Positions 25,242 to 36,446 of a stretch of DNA of 64,000 bases are shown here, piece by piece. The notes under the pieces are model-generated. The model saw only the letters and a list, made by a program, of their open reading frames with translations, had not been told where the DNA came from and made no database searches. Source of the stretch: Zingiber officinale (taxonomy: Eukaryota > Streptophyta > Magnoliopsida > Zingiberales > Zingiberaceae); contig NC_056004.1 in the NCBI RefSeq assembly GCF_018446385.1, positions 30,200,492 through 30,264,491 on the forward strand, given 5' to 3'. The number at the start of each line of letters is the position of its first letter. Within the stretch, counting starts at the first letter, position 1. Both the position numbers and the translations under genes were made by a program.

Positions 25242-26133
25242 GGCTACGTTTGGTAGGGTGTAATCTGCCTTGTAATGTAATCAGGATTACATTACAAGGT
25301 TGATTATTTTGTTTGGTTTAATTTTAAACTTGTAATGTAATGTAATCTCGATTACAAAACATAGTGAAGTTTTATAATCTGGATTACAAAGTAAATACTA
25401 TGTAATCGGATTACATTACGAGGTTACCGTTTAACCAAAATTTAAATGTCGAATATACCCCTAGTCCACCGTGGGCGCCATCCACTGCCATGCTGCCGCT
25501 GCCCACCGTCGTCGACCCCGCCTACCGGTCGTTGCCGGTCGTCGACAACCACAGACGGCCGCCGACGACCACGGCCGGCCGCCGGCGACCACGGCCGGCC
25601 GCCGGCGACCACGGCCGGCCGCCGTCGCCACCGGCCGCCGCGGGCGACCACCGGCCGCCGTGGGCGACCACCGGCCGCCGCAGGCGACCACCGGCCGCCG
25701 CGGGCGACCACCGCCTGCCGCCGACGACCACCTCCCGTCGCAGGCGACCATCGCCCGCCGCCGGCGACCACTGGCCGTCGCCGGCGACCACCGCCGGCGA
25801 TCGTCGCCGGCGACCACTGTCGGTCGCCGCCGACGATTGTTGTTGTCGCCGGTGGCGACTGCCGGCGGAGGAGGCCAACGGCGACGACCGTTGGTTGCTG
25901 CAAGCTCCGGCAGAGGTGCAGCGACCATCGGTAGAGATCGCATGATATTTTTGTCATTTTATAATAATACAAATTACATTCTTTATAAAAAATAATGGAC
26001 ACCAAACAAAAGAATGTAATCATCCTTGTAATCAAAGATTACATACATTAAATTACCAAACGTAGTAATGTAATCAAGATTACATTACATTACATTACAA
26101 GTAAGATTACATTACACTCAACCAAACGTAGCC
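25242..26133. mobile_element. Harbinger-like non-autonomous element with GC-rich core, 892 bp
   Basis: The ends are GGCTACGTTTGG (25242) and its complement at 26133, flanked by TTA (25239-25241, 26134-26136). Long AT-rich arms full of 'TGTAATGTAATC' and 'GATTACATTACA' can pair with each other. The centre (25530-25870) is a very GC-rich minisatellite. No transposase is encoded. Confidence 0.88.
25530..25870. repeat. GC-rich 20-bp minisatellite
   Basis: Units of about 20 bp such as GCCGGCGACCACGGCCGGCC and GCCGCCGCGGGCGACCACCG repeat about 15 times with variation. All reading frames are open because of composition and period; I do not take any as a gene. Confidence 0.88.
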
Positions 26134-26393
26134 TTAGGATTTTCCTCCATCTAGGGTTACCACCCCCTATGAACTAAGGTTGCCACCTCTTAAGGTTTTC
26201 CTTCACTTAGGGTTACCGCCCCCTAGGACCTAAGGTTACCACCCTTTAGGATTTTCACCTGCCTAACCGCAGTTAGTACTTTCCTGAAACACTTATTCAA
26301 GTACGTTAGACAACAATTAATCTTAACTTTGAACCTTTTGTCATTATCAAAACTCGGGGTCGATCGTCAGATGCTTCCTGTACCAACACTCTA

Positions 26394-28118
26394 TTCTATT
26401 TTTTTTTAATTTTTTGTAATTACAAAATTATTTTAAATAATTATTTTTTAAAGTCTATGGTTTATACTTACGTCAATAGTATTCATACCATGTGAAACAA
26501 ATGAATTTGATGTCATAACTTATACCGTGCACAACTTATAATAATAGAACATATCTTTTTATTTACTATCCACGTATAATTACATAAAATTTATGAATTC
26601 TTTAAAATAATTAACAACTCCTTAGAACTTTCTTAAAAGTTATCTCATAAACCACTGTTAATAATATCTAATGAAAACATAATTTGATATTTATGAATAT
26701 TAGATGAGTTATTTAAATCACCAACGTTTTATTTTGATAAAATATAATATATATTTACCAACTCAGACGGATCTAGGAGGGTGGCACCCAGAGATAGGTG
26801 TATAATCTAATCGAATCTATTTGAAAAATATTTTATATTCATATTTAAATTTATCGAATTCAAGTCGAACTAAAAAATATTCGAATTTTTTTAAACCGAA
26901 TTTAAGCTAAAATTATATTATTCGATAATTCATGAACCATTTATGAGTCTTAATATTTTATTAATATAAATTAAATATATATTAAATAAATAATTTTTGA
27001 ACATTTTGAATATATTTTTAAGTAATAATTTGAATAGTTCATGAATATGTTCGAATCTTTTGAGTTGAATTCGAACTTAAGTCCTGAAACTGAACTCGAA
27101 TAAAATTTTTAAAAATTTTAAAATTCAAATCGAGCTCGAACTTGAATATATCTATTTCGAATTGAATTTCAACTTTTAATTTTTCTACATATTCAACCCA
27201 ATTCATTTTATTTTCACCCCCAGTGGCACTCTCCCTCTCAATACTTTATCCAAGAGGGGTAGGGGTAGAGGTAGAGATAAGGGTAACTGTGAGAAAAATT
27301 CGGTTAAATTGAGTAAACAGTTAGAATTTAAAATTTTGTTTCTGTTTGTCTTTGTAAATTTATTTTATTTTTTAAAAATCTATTTATTCGATTGATTAAG
27401 TTCGAATTCAATTTTAAAATTTTATATTCTGTTAAATTGAATAGACGGACTAAACTAAATTTTTAGTTGAATTAAATTTTTGAATCTTATCAGAACTTAA
27501 TTTTTATTAAGTCGAATCAAAGTTTTAGACCATAATTAAAAATTTTTAGTTAATCCGGTTAAATTAATTTTCGGCTAATGAATGAATATTTTATTAGTTT
27601 GATTTATTTAAATTTTATTAAAAATTGGCTGAGTTAATTAGTTAAAAAAAATCGATTTAGTTCAGCCTTAGCTCGGTTTGATTGGATTCAATTTTTACTA
27701 AATACTCATCCTATGTAAAGCTATAAAAATAGAGGAGGAATGAAGAATGAATGTGTAATGCCACAGCCGCACTTTCTCAATAGAAACACATATATTTCGC
27801 TTCTTAATTGAATCCGTGGGGCACATTTATAAGTAAATTATTACATATCAAACTCATCCTAAGTGTTAGGAGGGAGTTACAACTTTTAATATAAAAACTG
27901 CCATTAATAACATTTAATAATAAAAATTAAACATGTATAATAGATACATTATTTGAATTTATGTTGTCTCGGAGTTATGATGTCATGATAATATATTTAA
28001 GTTGTCACCTATATACTTAGGGTTAGGGTTTCATCTATATTTATGACGTATTTATAAGAATTTTTCTTTTAAATAAAGATGCAATTAAAATATGCTAATT
28101 TTCTAAAAGGTAAATTCG
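26394..28118. other. AT-rich intergenic region
   Basis: There are no coding features. From about 26810 to 27690 the motifs TTCGAA, TCGAACT and AATTCGAA recur in both orientations, suggesting old foldback or MITE DNA, but I could not define ends. Confidence 0.5.
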
Positions 28119-28119
28119 T

Positions 28120-28250
28120 TACCTTAGCGGTCCCCCTAGTGTTGGCCCCACAGATATAGAGGGAGGTTCATGCAGGTACACAGGCCAATAGCGTATGGCG
28201 GGATAAAATTCAGATCGTCAGTTCCTGAGAATCGATCCCTGCAAAATATG
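28120..28250 (-). mobile_element. SINE, copy 1 (partial)
   Basis: The reverse strand has a tRNA-like B box (GGATCGATTCTC) and the family tail TGTGTACCTGCATGAACC, CTCCCTCTATATC, then GGGGGACCG. The same tail occurs in the SINE copies at 29408-29600 and 52935-53095. Ends are approximate. Confidence 0.7.
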
Positions 28251-28574
28251 TTAATTTTCTAAATTGATTATCGCGTGCGCTTACTGATCTAACTTGACGA
28301 CTAATGTAAAATTTCCGTAGTACAAAGTCAATCACCCTAGAATTATTATTATTTTTTATTATTAGAATTTATGTTTTTATTTATTTATCTCTTTTCTTTC
28401 GACTGTTGAATTTTTAAAATTTCTTTTCATCAAACAGATACCAAATCGGCAATATAGATAAATATAGTGAGTTTTATGTAAAGTACTGTGTTGCTATCTC
28501 GAAATTAATAACAACAAACAAATAGGAGCTAATATGAAAACAATCCTTTCGCAGTTCCCCTAATACGTAGGTAA

Positions 28575-28720
28575 AGTTTTAAGGGTGTTTTCGCTTCGCT
28601 TCGCGTCGCGCGGCTCGTCCTCTCCCTCGTCCCTATCTTTTTCCAGTCGGCAGCCGCAAACGCAGCAGCAGTCACATCACACAGTCTTCTTCAACTCCAG
28701 CTGTGACTTCCTTCCAGTCT
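28575..28720 (+). other. Probable 5' untranslated exon of the PDCD2-like gene
   Basis: This is a GC- and pyrimidine-rich stretch (CTTCGCTTCGCGTCGCGCGG, then CAGCAGCAGTC) in otherwise AT-rich DNA, ending at a good donor, CAGTCT|GTATGT (28720/28721). The first coding exon downstream is preceded by a pyrimidine tract and CATTAG acceptor (30656), so a first non-coding exon is needed. There is no ATG in the open frame here. Transcript data would be required to confirm it. Confidence 0.5.
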
Positions 28721-28976
28721 GTATGTACCGTCTCGAATATCTTGTTCCTATTTGTTATATTTGGTTCTTCATTGTTTATTTTTCTCTTTTCTCAATCAGA
28801 GTCCTTTTCAAACCAATGAGCTCCATCACTAAAAATTAATAATCTATATTTTGGGATCAACGGTTTATTCCACAGCATATTGCTACAACTTTCCTTTGAC
28901 TTCTAAAATAATGTATATGTGTGGAATATGGAAATAAGAAAAGTTTAGTTAATTTGAGATGTTAGACAAGAACAGA

Positions 28977-29303
28977 TCCTCTGGGCCGTAATCCCTAGTC
29001 CTCTCCCCCATTTACATGTTGGATCGCGGCCATAATTTGGCCAAAATGGGTGCGATCTCTCCTGGGTTCACCTTCTCACTTAGGTTATAGTTGGATTGCG
29101 GTGGGTGGGCCACCCATTTGTCGGCCTCATACAGTTCGCTCAACCACCGACGGACTCTGGCTGCCTGGTTCGATCCAAACTATAACCTAGGTGAGAAGGT
29201 GAACCCAGGAAGATTGCAACCAATGTTGGTCGGATTCCAATTGCGATCCGATGTGCATATTGCGGAAGGAACCATGAAGGGACCAAGGATTGCGCTGCTC
29301 TAG
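28977..29303. mobile_element. Foldback (hairpin) element in the 5' intron of the PDCD2-like gene
   Basis: Arms of about 120 bp pair across a short loop. The best part is CCTGGGTTCACCTTCTCAC (about 29059) against GTGAGAAGGTGAACCCAGG (about 29191), and the outer arms GGATCGC/GCGATCC also pair. There is no coding capacity. The ends and target duplication were not resolved. Confidence 0.65.
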
Positions 29304-29407
29304 GAGAATTGGAAGTTGATGTTGATGGACTTCATATATCCAATTTAGTTAGATTAGCATGTTGGAGATTTGAAACATTATAAAAAATCATAGCTTTAAT
29401 GAAGAAA

Positions 29408-29600
29408 CTAGTCCCCAGGGTGTAGCACAGTTGAGGGTGCATGATCTTATGGCCGAGAGGTCCAAGATTCGATCCTCGGGGTGTCATAGCCTGGGGTTAA
29501 CGTCTCTGCCATGCGCTTTCGACTGTGTACCTGTATTTACCTCCCTCTATATCCGTGGGACCGACTCTAGGGGGGCCGTTGATGTGGCAGTTCCACATTT
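29408..29600 (+). mobile_element. SINE, copy 2
   Basis: The tRNA-like head has A-box-like TGGCCGAGAGG and B-box-like AGATTCGATCCTC, followed by the family tail TGTGTACCTGTATTTACC, CTCCCTCTATATCCGTGGG and GGGGGGCCGTTGATGTGGC, then a T-rich end. It lies in the 5' intron of the PDCD2-like gene in sense orientation. Confidence 0.8.
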
Positions 29601-30669
29601 TTTTTAACAAAGAAACTTTATGCTATATTTGCCCTATATATTGTCTGTTTAGAGAACCTACTTCTAAAGTCAAATTGCATATCTCCTGTTTCATCCTTGT
29701 TAAATATCATGGTACTGAGATATGTCCGAATTGTCAAATTTCTTGTTTATCATGATGTCTTTGGTAACTAGGTAAAGATTCATGTTAGATGCGGCTTTTG
29801 AACGACACTCCAAATTGAAAAAAAAACAACTATACACTGATTACTTCTTCAAAAAAAAGGTAAATTTTTTTTTACATATATAGTTATCTTTTTGAAATTA
29901 TTTTCATTATATTTATTGGCACCTTAGGAGAAAATCTTGGTTCTGTCACTGTTCTCTCCTGCCACCAATTGTCATTGAGACTTTGAGAGTTCATTAACTT
30001 TTTCACGGACACAATTTCACCATGATTATCATTCTCACTCAGAGCTCTGATGATCAGTAAGAGCTCATGCACTGCTCCTGTGGATGCATAAGTGCAAAGG
30101 TGTGCATACTTTGTGTTGACGCAGCTCTATTCAATTTTGTCCTTGCTGTGTATACTTTTTACGGAAAACTTATGTTGCTTTTATTTTTCATGGTCTATCA
30201 TGAAGGATGGAAAAAGTGTGATGTATGGAGTATAAATAAAATGAATTACGGTTGTGATGGTTGAGAGAGGATGGAGGTTGTGCATACTAGTAGTGTTTGT
30301 TTAAATGAGATGGGGAAATCAGAAAAAGGATGACAATAAGGAGATAATGATAGTGTTTTGGTGATGAGGGATACCCTGTTTAGGCATAAATACATTGGGT
30401 TAACAAAATAAGCTGATAAAAATTTGGAGTTCTGTTATGTCCAGAAGTTCACTAGTGCAGTGATGCTACTTACTTACATGGTGACTACAGTTATTTTTCA
30501 CGTATACACTATAATTCCAGAATCAATCACCTAGAGATTATTTAATGTGCAGAAATAAATAAAAGGGTTATGTATGATACTTCATAGCATGTGTACCTTC
30601 GAATATCCTAAGTAAAATTAATTCAATATTTTTTTTTGATTTGTTGGCTTCATTAGATTGTTGAAATTG

Positions 30670-33600
30670 ATGGATCCTGACACGAATGACATCATATCAT
30701 TTCAAGAATTGTCTCTTGATAAAGAAAATGAGTTGGAGGAGTTAGAGGAAGAAGATGAATTAGAGGAATATGTAACAGTTGGTTTTCTTGAGAAGCCCAA
30801 GCACCCCAAGTTCCTTCTTCGCCATCGATTCCCAAGCAAAACTGGAGGTGCTCCTGTATGTGTTTTTCTTTGACAAATGACCTTCTGTAAATAATTTCGA
30901 GTACTCATCTAGTTGCATCATTATAGGCATGGTTGGATCCATTGGACTTGCCTACAGGGAAGTCTTCTATTTGTGATTTTTGCGAAGAGCCTCTTCAGTT
31001 TCTTCTTCAGGCAAATATACTTTTGTGCTGTTAGCATATATCCTACTTAGTCATGGTGACACTATACTATCAAGGTCTCAATTTTTGCAGATTTATGCTC
31101 CAATTTCTGATAAAGAGTCTACTTTCCATCGAATGTTATATGTGTTTTTGTGCCCATCCATGATATGTCTTCTTCAAAACCAGTATGAGCAATGGAAACA
31201 CAGAGAAGAAGATCCTAGACGAAGGTGTGACGGTGTTCTTTGGAAAAAAACTTACATATTACTATTCTTTCAACTGCTTTTTTTTTTTGTCTTGCTTCTG
31301 TCATTCATGCCACATTTTTTTTTAATCTTCAGTGTGAAAGTTTTCCGGTGCCAATTACCACGATTCAATGCTTTCTACTCAAGTGAGCCACCCAGGAGGG
31401 ATGGGAATGACAAGCCATTGATTGTTGGAGGTAATTAACTTTGTATGATAAAATTGTCAAAAAAATTGATGATCTTGTTTTGTCATTGGTACTCTTTATT
31501 TCTTTTTAGCTAAGATGAGTCTTGCATCACACATGTTAAATTCTGGTTCATTTGTTTGTGACCGTGCCTTTCAGAGTAGGTAGATAATTTGGTCCAATGA
31601 GTATTGTGATCCTACAAAAATTTAAAAATATAACAAAACCTTAGTGGAGATGGGAAAAAGTGATTAGGATTATTGTATGGGTAACAAGCTATAGCTTTCC
31701 ATACTAAATTGCCGACCAATTTACTTTTAGCAGATTTCCTGAGGGGAACCTAATATGATCTTTAATTTTAGGAAATAGTTTTGGAGTTCAAACATAATCT
31801 CTCGCAATGAGTTATAATGTCACTACCTTCAAGGTTACTCAGCATATATTAAGAAAGCAATTTTAGAGTGGTCTTCACTGTGCTTTAGCCTTTAATAGAA
31901 CCTAAATACAGTACTTAACGGGCCTCTTTGAATCTTATAATGCCAACAGGATCCCTATTCCTTTTAGGGAGTAGTTTGATTCTATGTCCACCACGAAGGG
32001 GGTAGTGGAGTGGGAGACGTCTGAAAATTGAGGGGAATGAGAGATAAAGAAATTTCCTTATTTCATTACTAGGAAGGAAGTAAACAAAGAAGGGGGAAAA
32101 CAAAAATTTATCACAGTTTGATATATGACTGGCCACTATATATTGACTGACATTAAGAAACCTTTCTCCTATTTTGCCTAAGTTTTGGTGGAAAATTTGT
32201 GAAGGAAAAATTCTTGTTATTTTCTGTCTTTCTTTTCAAGTAACAAGGGGCACTAACTAGAGGTTCCGATGAGACCGGCTAGAGGCAAGGTGAATAGCCT
32301 GCAAGTTAGAATTAAAACCAAGCTTTTGCTTTCTTCTTTAGCAAAGACAACACACGTTAGTTAGTCAAAAATAATAACATAAAAGAAAGTAAGAGACTCA
32401 AGGTTTACTTGGTTTGCAACCAGAAAGGTTGCTAGTCCAAGGCAATGAAAGCTCCACTCAGAGATCTCCTTTTTGATGAAGGCGGAGTAACCTCTTACCA
32501 GTGTTGAAAGCACAAAAACTAAAGAAGTTTATAATTGAAATATAGAGTGTTGTGCTAAACTTTTAGGACAGGGCTCTACTTATAGCCTACTGGTCGAATT
32601 CGTTCGTTGGCTGACGTGGTAGCTTCGGGCGCTTGGAGCATGTCTGGGTGCCCCAGTGCACCTTATCTTCTTCGCAACGGCTCTTCAACGCCTTTAAGAT
32701 AAAGTTTTATCCTCGCCATGCGCCTGGATTGACCCTAGCATCTGGAGTGTTGCTGACGTGGACCCAAATTCTATCCCTGCAACGTCTCTGAAAGGGCACC
32801 TGTGCTGGCCCAAGCTGGTTCGGGCGGCCGGTCCGGGCGCTTGTAATCCAGGCGCTTGGACTTGGTCCATGCAAGTCCAGGTGCCCGGACAAGTCAACTT
32901 TGTGTTGACTTATCGGGCTGCTGCTCCAGTCGCTTGGGTGATTCTCCGGTCATCCAGAGTTGAGCTCACCCAAACCTAACTCGGGTCTTCTCCTCGAGCA
33001 GTCTTTCTCTCCGGCTTCTCGTCCCTCGGAAGTACCACACACATCCTTCTCGTCTGTCGGTATACTCTTCTGCAACTTATCGTCCCTTGAATGCACCGAG
33101 CACGTTGACTCATTTCCCGTGCCATCTTTCTCGTCCGTTGCGTCTTCCGCTCGGCTTCCTGTATCATAAATCCCTTCACACTTAGACATAAGGCATCAAA
33201 TACGCAAAGCCTAACTTAACCTAGTTGATCACCATCAAAACCAACTTGAGATACTTACACTAACCTTCCTATCTTCCCGAGTCCCTTCTCTTATATCTAT
33301 GTGTCCTATTAAACTGACCTTATTTTTACTAATTACATAATAAGTATTCTAGAAATGTTAAATTACATAATCAGCACGAGGAAGGCAGGAACAATCTAGT
33401 TTAGAGACTAAAAGATATTATAAGTTCAAGAATCATAGATTTATATATGATCAAATGAGGTTAAACAGGCTTCAAAGAAATTGAAGTAGAAAATAGTGTC
33501 TATCTTTATGATATTTCTTTTGAAGTTTGAAGTACGAGAGCATGATATAATTTGGTTAATTTGCAAAACAAAATTTTGATAACTAAGAAGATGCTTGAGA

Positions 33601-36446
33601 GATATAGGAAACTTTTTTCAATAAAATGGATAATAATTAAGTTGGGACAAATAGAACTTGACGATGTTAGATAATTAAGGTGACATACAATATCCACATC
33701 AATAGTCAGCTTTAATTACTATCCTTTTTTTTTTGTTCTTTTTTTTTTTTTACCTAGTGGTCGTCCTTGCGAGCGGGGGGTTGTTCACCTCTAGGTTGAC
33801 CCTGGATTAACATTTTCTTTAATTACTATCTTTTTTTTTACTTATTACTAGATGAAGTCATCAACCTCCTCGGTGTATGTTATTTTAGATGATATTATGT
33901 TGAGCAATGAAAGTTAAGAAGATTAATATTGAAACTTGAATTTTTAGTTAAAATAATTGATAAAATAAATAAGATGGATGGATATAAAATTCACTTTAAG
34001 CAAGAATTTTTTATACAGGTTGGATATGTTATTCAATAAGGAGATACTCATGGAGATGGAGAGTGAGCAATTGAAATAGATTTTTTTTTTTAAGTTATGT
34101 TTCGTTTTTGCTACATGGGCCATAATGTTGGCAAATAGGAAACATGTATAAAAATAAATTTAACAGAGATGAGAATGCTGAGAGTAATATGTGAGATTAT
34201 TTAAAAAAAAAAAAATCGGAGTAATATCAATATGGTCCTAAAGACAGGATGCCCTGTTATGCACTAATTCTATTTGAAGCTTGACTTTTCGTTCAGTGCA
34301 AGGTGGGTGGAAATTGCCATCTCTTAGAAGTGCTAAACCAATAACTATCAGAAGTAAAACTCATATCAATCATCGACCGGACTTGAAGTGTAACCACTTT
34401 CTAAGATTTCATCTGAGACATGTGTCGTGGTGCAAGCACACTAATTATGCTTGCATCATGGTGCAAGCACACTGCCAATTAATGAACAGTAATGATTAAA
34501 ACATGTTGAACAGGGTATGCAGATCTATAAGTAATCTGCAATTATTAAATCATAGTATATCTCATCCCAACTTATTCTGGCCAATCCACTTCACATTCTA
34601 GAACCTAACCATCTTACTCTAAACTAACTGGCATTGCTTCCCTTATTTTTAGTTTATCTCGGCTGTTAGATCAATTTAGATATTTTTTTACTTGATTGAA
34701 TTGTTTTGTTGATTGCTTGATACAATGGGTTAAAGTTAAAAATAAGGTATACGAGCCTAGAACATCATGATGATGCCTTTATTAATTTTTGTTTTCTGCT
34801 TTATGTGGTTTCAACTAGTTTGTATTGCTTTTAGAAAATGTTTAATCATTTGAAATTAAACATTCACCACGGGTCTATGTTGAGAAGTTCTCCAATTTGT
34901 CTTTTATGTTGGTTTTTTAGCTGCACTTTGCTCTTGGTGTGGCACATGGAAAGGGGAGAAAGTTTGTAGTAGTTGTAAGCGGGCACCTTACTGCTCCAAG
35001 AAACATCAGGTACCTTCACAAAGATGTGCTGATTAAGTGACTTTTCTCAACTATAAATTGTTTTCTTCTTGACTACCAGGCTAGGCATTGGAAATCAGGT
35101 CATAAAATCCAGTGCCATCAGATTATAGGTAACTTGGAAACTAATAGTTCCAGTGTCCTTAGAGAAAAACCTCCTGATAAAGGTAGGACACATATTTTAC
35201 CGACATACAATATAGGGCACGAATTTTAACTGACATATTTGGTAATTTAGTTGCATGTAGATTATGGCCTGAATATGAAATGGTCATAGAGGATGAATGC
35301 GCTTTTGATTTGGAAGGTTCTGAAGATATTAGTTGTGAAACATCATCATTGGTGCCTAAACACGTAACAGATGACACATATCAGTTTTTGTTGGACAAAT
35401 TTGAGGTATGCCCTAACTTCCATTTCAATATTGCCTTCTCTATTTGAATAATTTGTTTAACTTTCATGTAATATTTTATCAAGGCTGATGATAACAAAAA
35501 GAGTTGGGCCTCATTTCAAGAAAGAATTTCCAAATGTCCTAGCCAAGTTTTGAGGTGAGGGTTAAATTTGTTCTTCAATAATTTCCAGATCCTTTTTTTT
35601 CAGCTGATAAGCATGCCTATGTCATACTAGTCGTATCTTAATTGTCAATCAGGTAAGAGTTGACTGATGCTTAAGTCTGAGGATGGAGTTTAGATTTTCT
35701 CATTTCACTACTATGAATAATCACATCATGATAACATACTTCCGATGTAATTTTGTATCAATTGTTCAGTTTTGTTAGTAAAGGGCTCATGTTGATTTTG
35801 GACCGATGTAATTTTCAATAGATATTCTCGAGATTTGATGGTAAATCCACTATGGCCTTTATCAATTGGGCGCCCTTCATTGGTGAATATACCCAAGTGC
35901 AAGTACTGCAATGGCTCCCTATGCTACGAATTCCAGGTTTGGTGCAAAAATAAATTTTCTTATCACAACTTATCAATTATTTCAGATACTGTCCAAACGT
36001 TAAGTACTTGATTGCTATGGAAGTAGGAACAGAAAGCAAAATGGAAGTAATTGTTATGTAGAATTAGCCTGTTCTGACAGAGAAATCACCATTGGGGTAG
36101 TAATAAAGAGGATTGAAATAAATAGTATGATCCTCATCAGCTCATCTCAGCTCAGCTCAACTCAGATCAGCTTGTTTACCTTTTATTTATTATAACAAAA
36201 ATTAGAGAATGCTAGTAGTTTTATCACGTAACTCCTATTTATAATGGTTCTTCTTATATAATTTCTGTCTTCTTTTTTCAGATCATGCCTCAGCTGCTTT
36301 ACTACCTTGGTGTGAAAAATGATTCCGATTCGCTTGATTGGGGGGTCATTGTCATATATACATGTCTAGCTTCCTGTGAATCAAATGTAAGATACAAAGA
36401 GGAATTTACCTGGGTTCAGCTATATCCTACAGCACCAGTGACTTGA
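30670..36446 (+). CDS. MYND zinc-finger / PDCD2 C-terminal-domain protein, 10 coding exons
   Basis: Exons: 30670-30855, 30927-31010, 31091-31224, 31333-31430, 34921-35009, 35080-35182, 35251-35405, 35484-35554, 35822-35936, 36282-36446. All phases agree and give 399 aa. An acidic N-terminus (residues 15-35) is followed by WLDPLDLPTGKS with CDFCEEP and the MYND finger (residues 171-209: C171, C174, C183, C186, C192, H196, H204, C209). The PDCD2_C domain follows at about 265-395, with YSRDLMVNPLWP, CKYCNG and IMPQLLYYLGV, ending YKEEFTWVQLYP. The protein matches the plant MYND/PDCD2_C family (Arabidopsis AT4G02220 type) in length and order. PDCD2 relatives in animals and yeast aid ribosomal-protein handling; a similar plant role is inference. 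The intron at 31011-31090 starts with GC. The 3.5-kb intron 31431-34920 holds retroelements. Confidence 0.93.
31011..31090 (+). other. GC-AG intron in the PDCD2-like gene
   Basis: The donor is TTCAG|GCAAAT and the acceptor TTTTTGCAG|ATT. The flanking codons join as LLQ-IYAP in the same place as in plant relatives, and no nearby GT keeps the frame. GC donors are a rare but accepted U2-type variant. Confidence 0.8.
32257..33258 (-). mobile_element. Solo LTR K, about 1 kb, in the long PDCD2-like intron
   Basis: The reverse strand resembles solo LTRs D and E: GTTGGTTTTGATGGTGATCA near the start, and ACCGGTCTC-like sequence near the end. The minus-strand TATA (GGCTATAAGTAG, about 32577-32588) is preceded by GCGCC-type motifs. 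ACTAA flanks both sides (32252-32256, 33259-33263) and fits a target duplication, although the terminal TG/CA are lost. It lies antisense to the gene. It is more diverged than D and E, hence older. Confidence 0.75.
33724..33816 (-). mobile_element. Short poly(A)-tailed retroposon, 93 bp
   Basis: It is flanked by the perfect 14-bp repeat CTTTAATTACTATC (33710-33723, 33817-33830). It starts with a T-rich run, a poly(A) tail on the reverse strand, and holds 'ACCTAGTGGTCGTCC' and 'GGTTGACCC'. The long target duplication and tail indicate LINE-machinery insertion: a 5'-truncated SINE or LINE. The parent family is not identified. Confidence 0.75.
36133..36171. repeat. (CTCAG)-type microsatellite in the last intron of the PDCD2-like gene
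   Basis: Irregular CTCAG/CTCAA/CTCAT pentamers lie in the intron 35937-36281. Confidence 0.8.

Larger units (their letters stand above)
9269..26388 (-). mobile_element. Element B: gag-only copia (SIRE-like) retrotransposon with nested insertions
   Basis: It is flanked by the perfect TSD CTCTA (9264-9268 and 26389-26393). The two LTRs are homologous once insertions are removed: about 1384 bp on the left and 1377 bp on the right. In minus orientation the 5' LTR is on the right, followed by a primer-binding site (23063-23074), gag (22758-21617), a long AT-rich non-coding stretch, a purine tract (revcomp of 19077-19092) and the 3' LTR on the left. No protease, integrase or reverse transcriptase is recognisable, so it is non-autonomous. 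Four later insertions lie in its LTRs. Confidence 0.93.
23077..26388 (-). repeat. Element B right (5') LTR, split by two insertions
   Basis: The LTR pieces are 23077-23339, 24380-25241 and 26137-26388, together about 1377 bp. A solo LTR (23340-24374) and a Harbinger-like element (25242-26133) split it. As in the left LTR it carries a GAGGCGCCTC array (about 24530-24770) beside a minus-strand TTTAAAAGGGG (24510-24520) and the 'CCTAGGGTTACC' tandem repeats (25048-25235). Confidence 0.9.

Noticed and set aside
25442-26035. Several overlapping ORFs of 118-197 aa on both strands
   Set aside because: They follow from the GC-rich 20-bp minisatellite; all frames are open and none resembles a protein.
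28585-28839. 84-aa ORF as the first coding exon of the PDCD2-like gene
   Set aside because: It starts at GTG, not ATG, and the family N-terminus fits the ATG at 30670.
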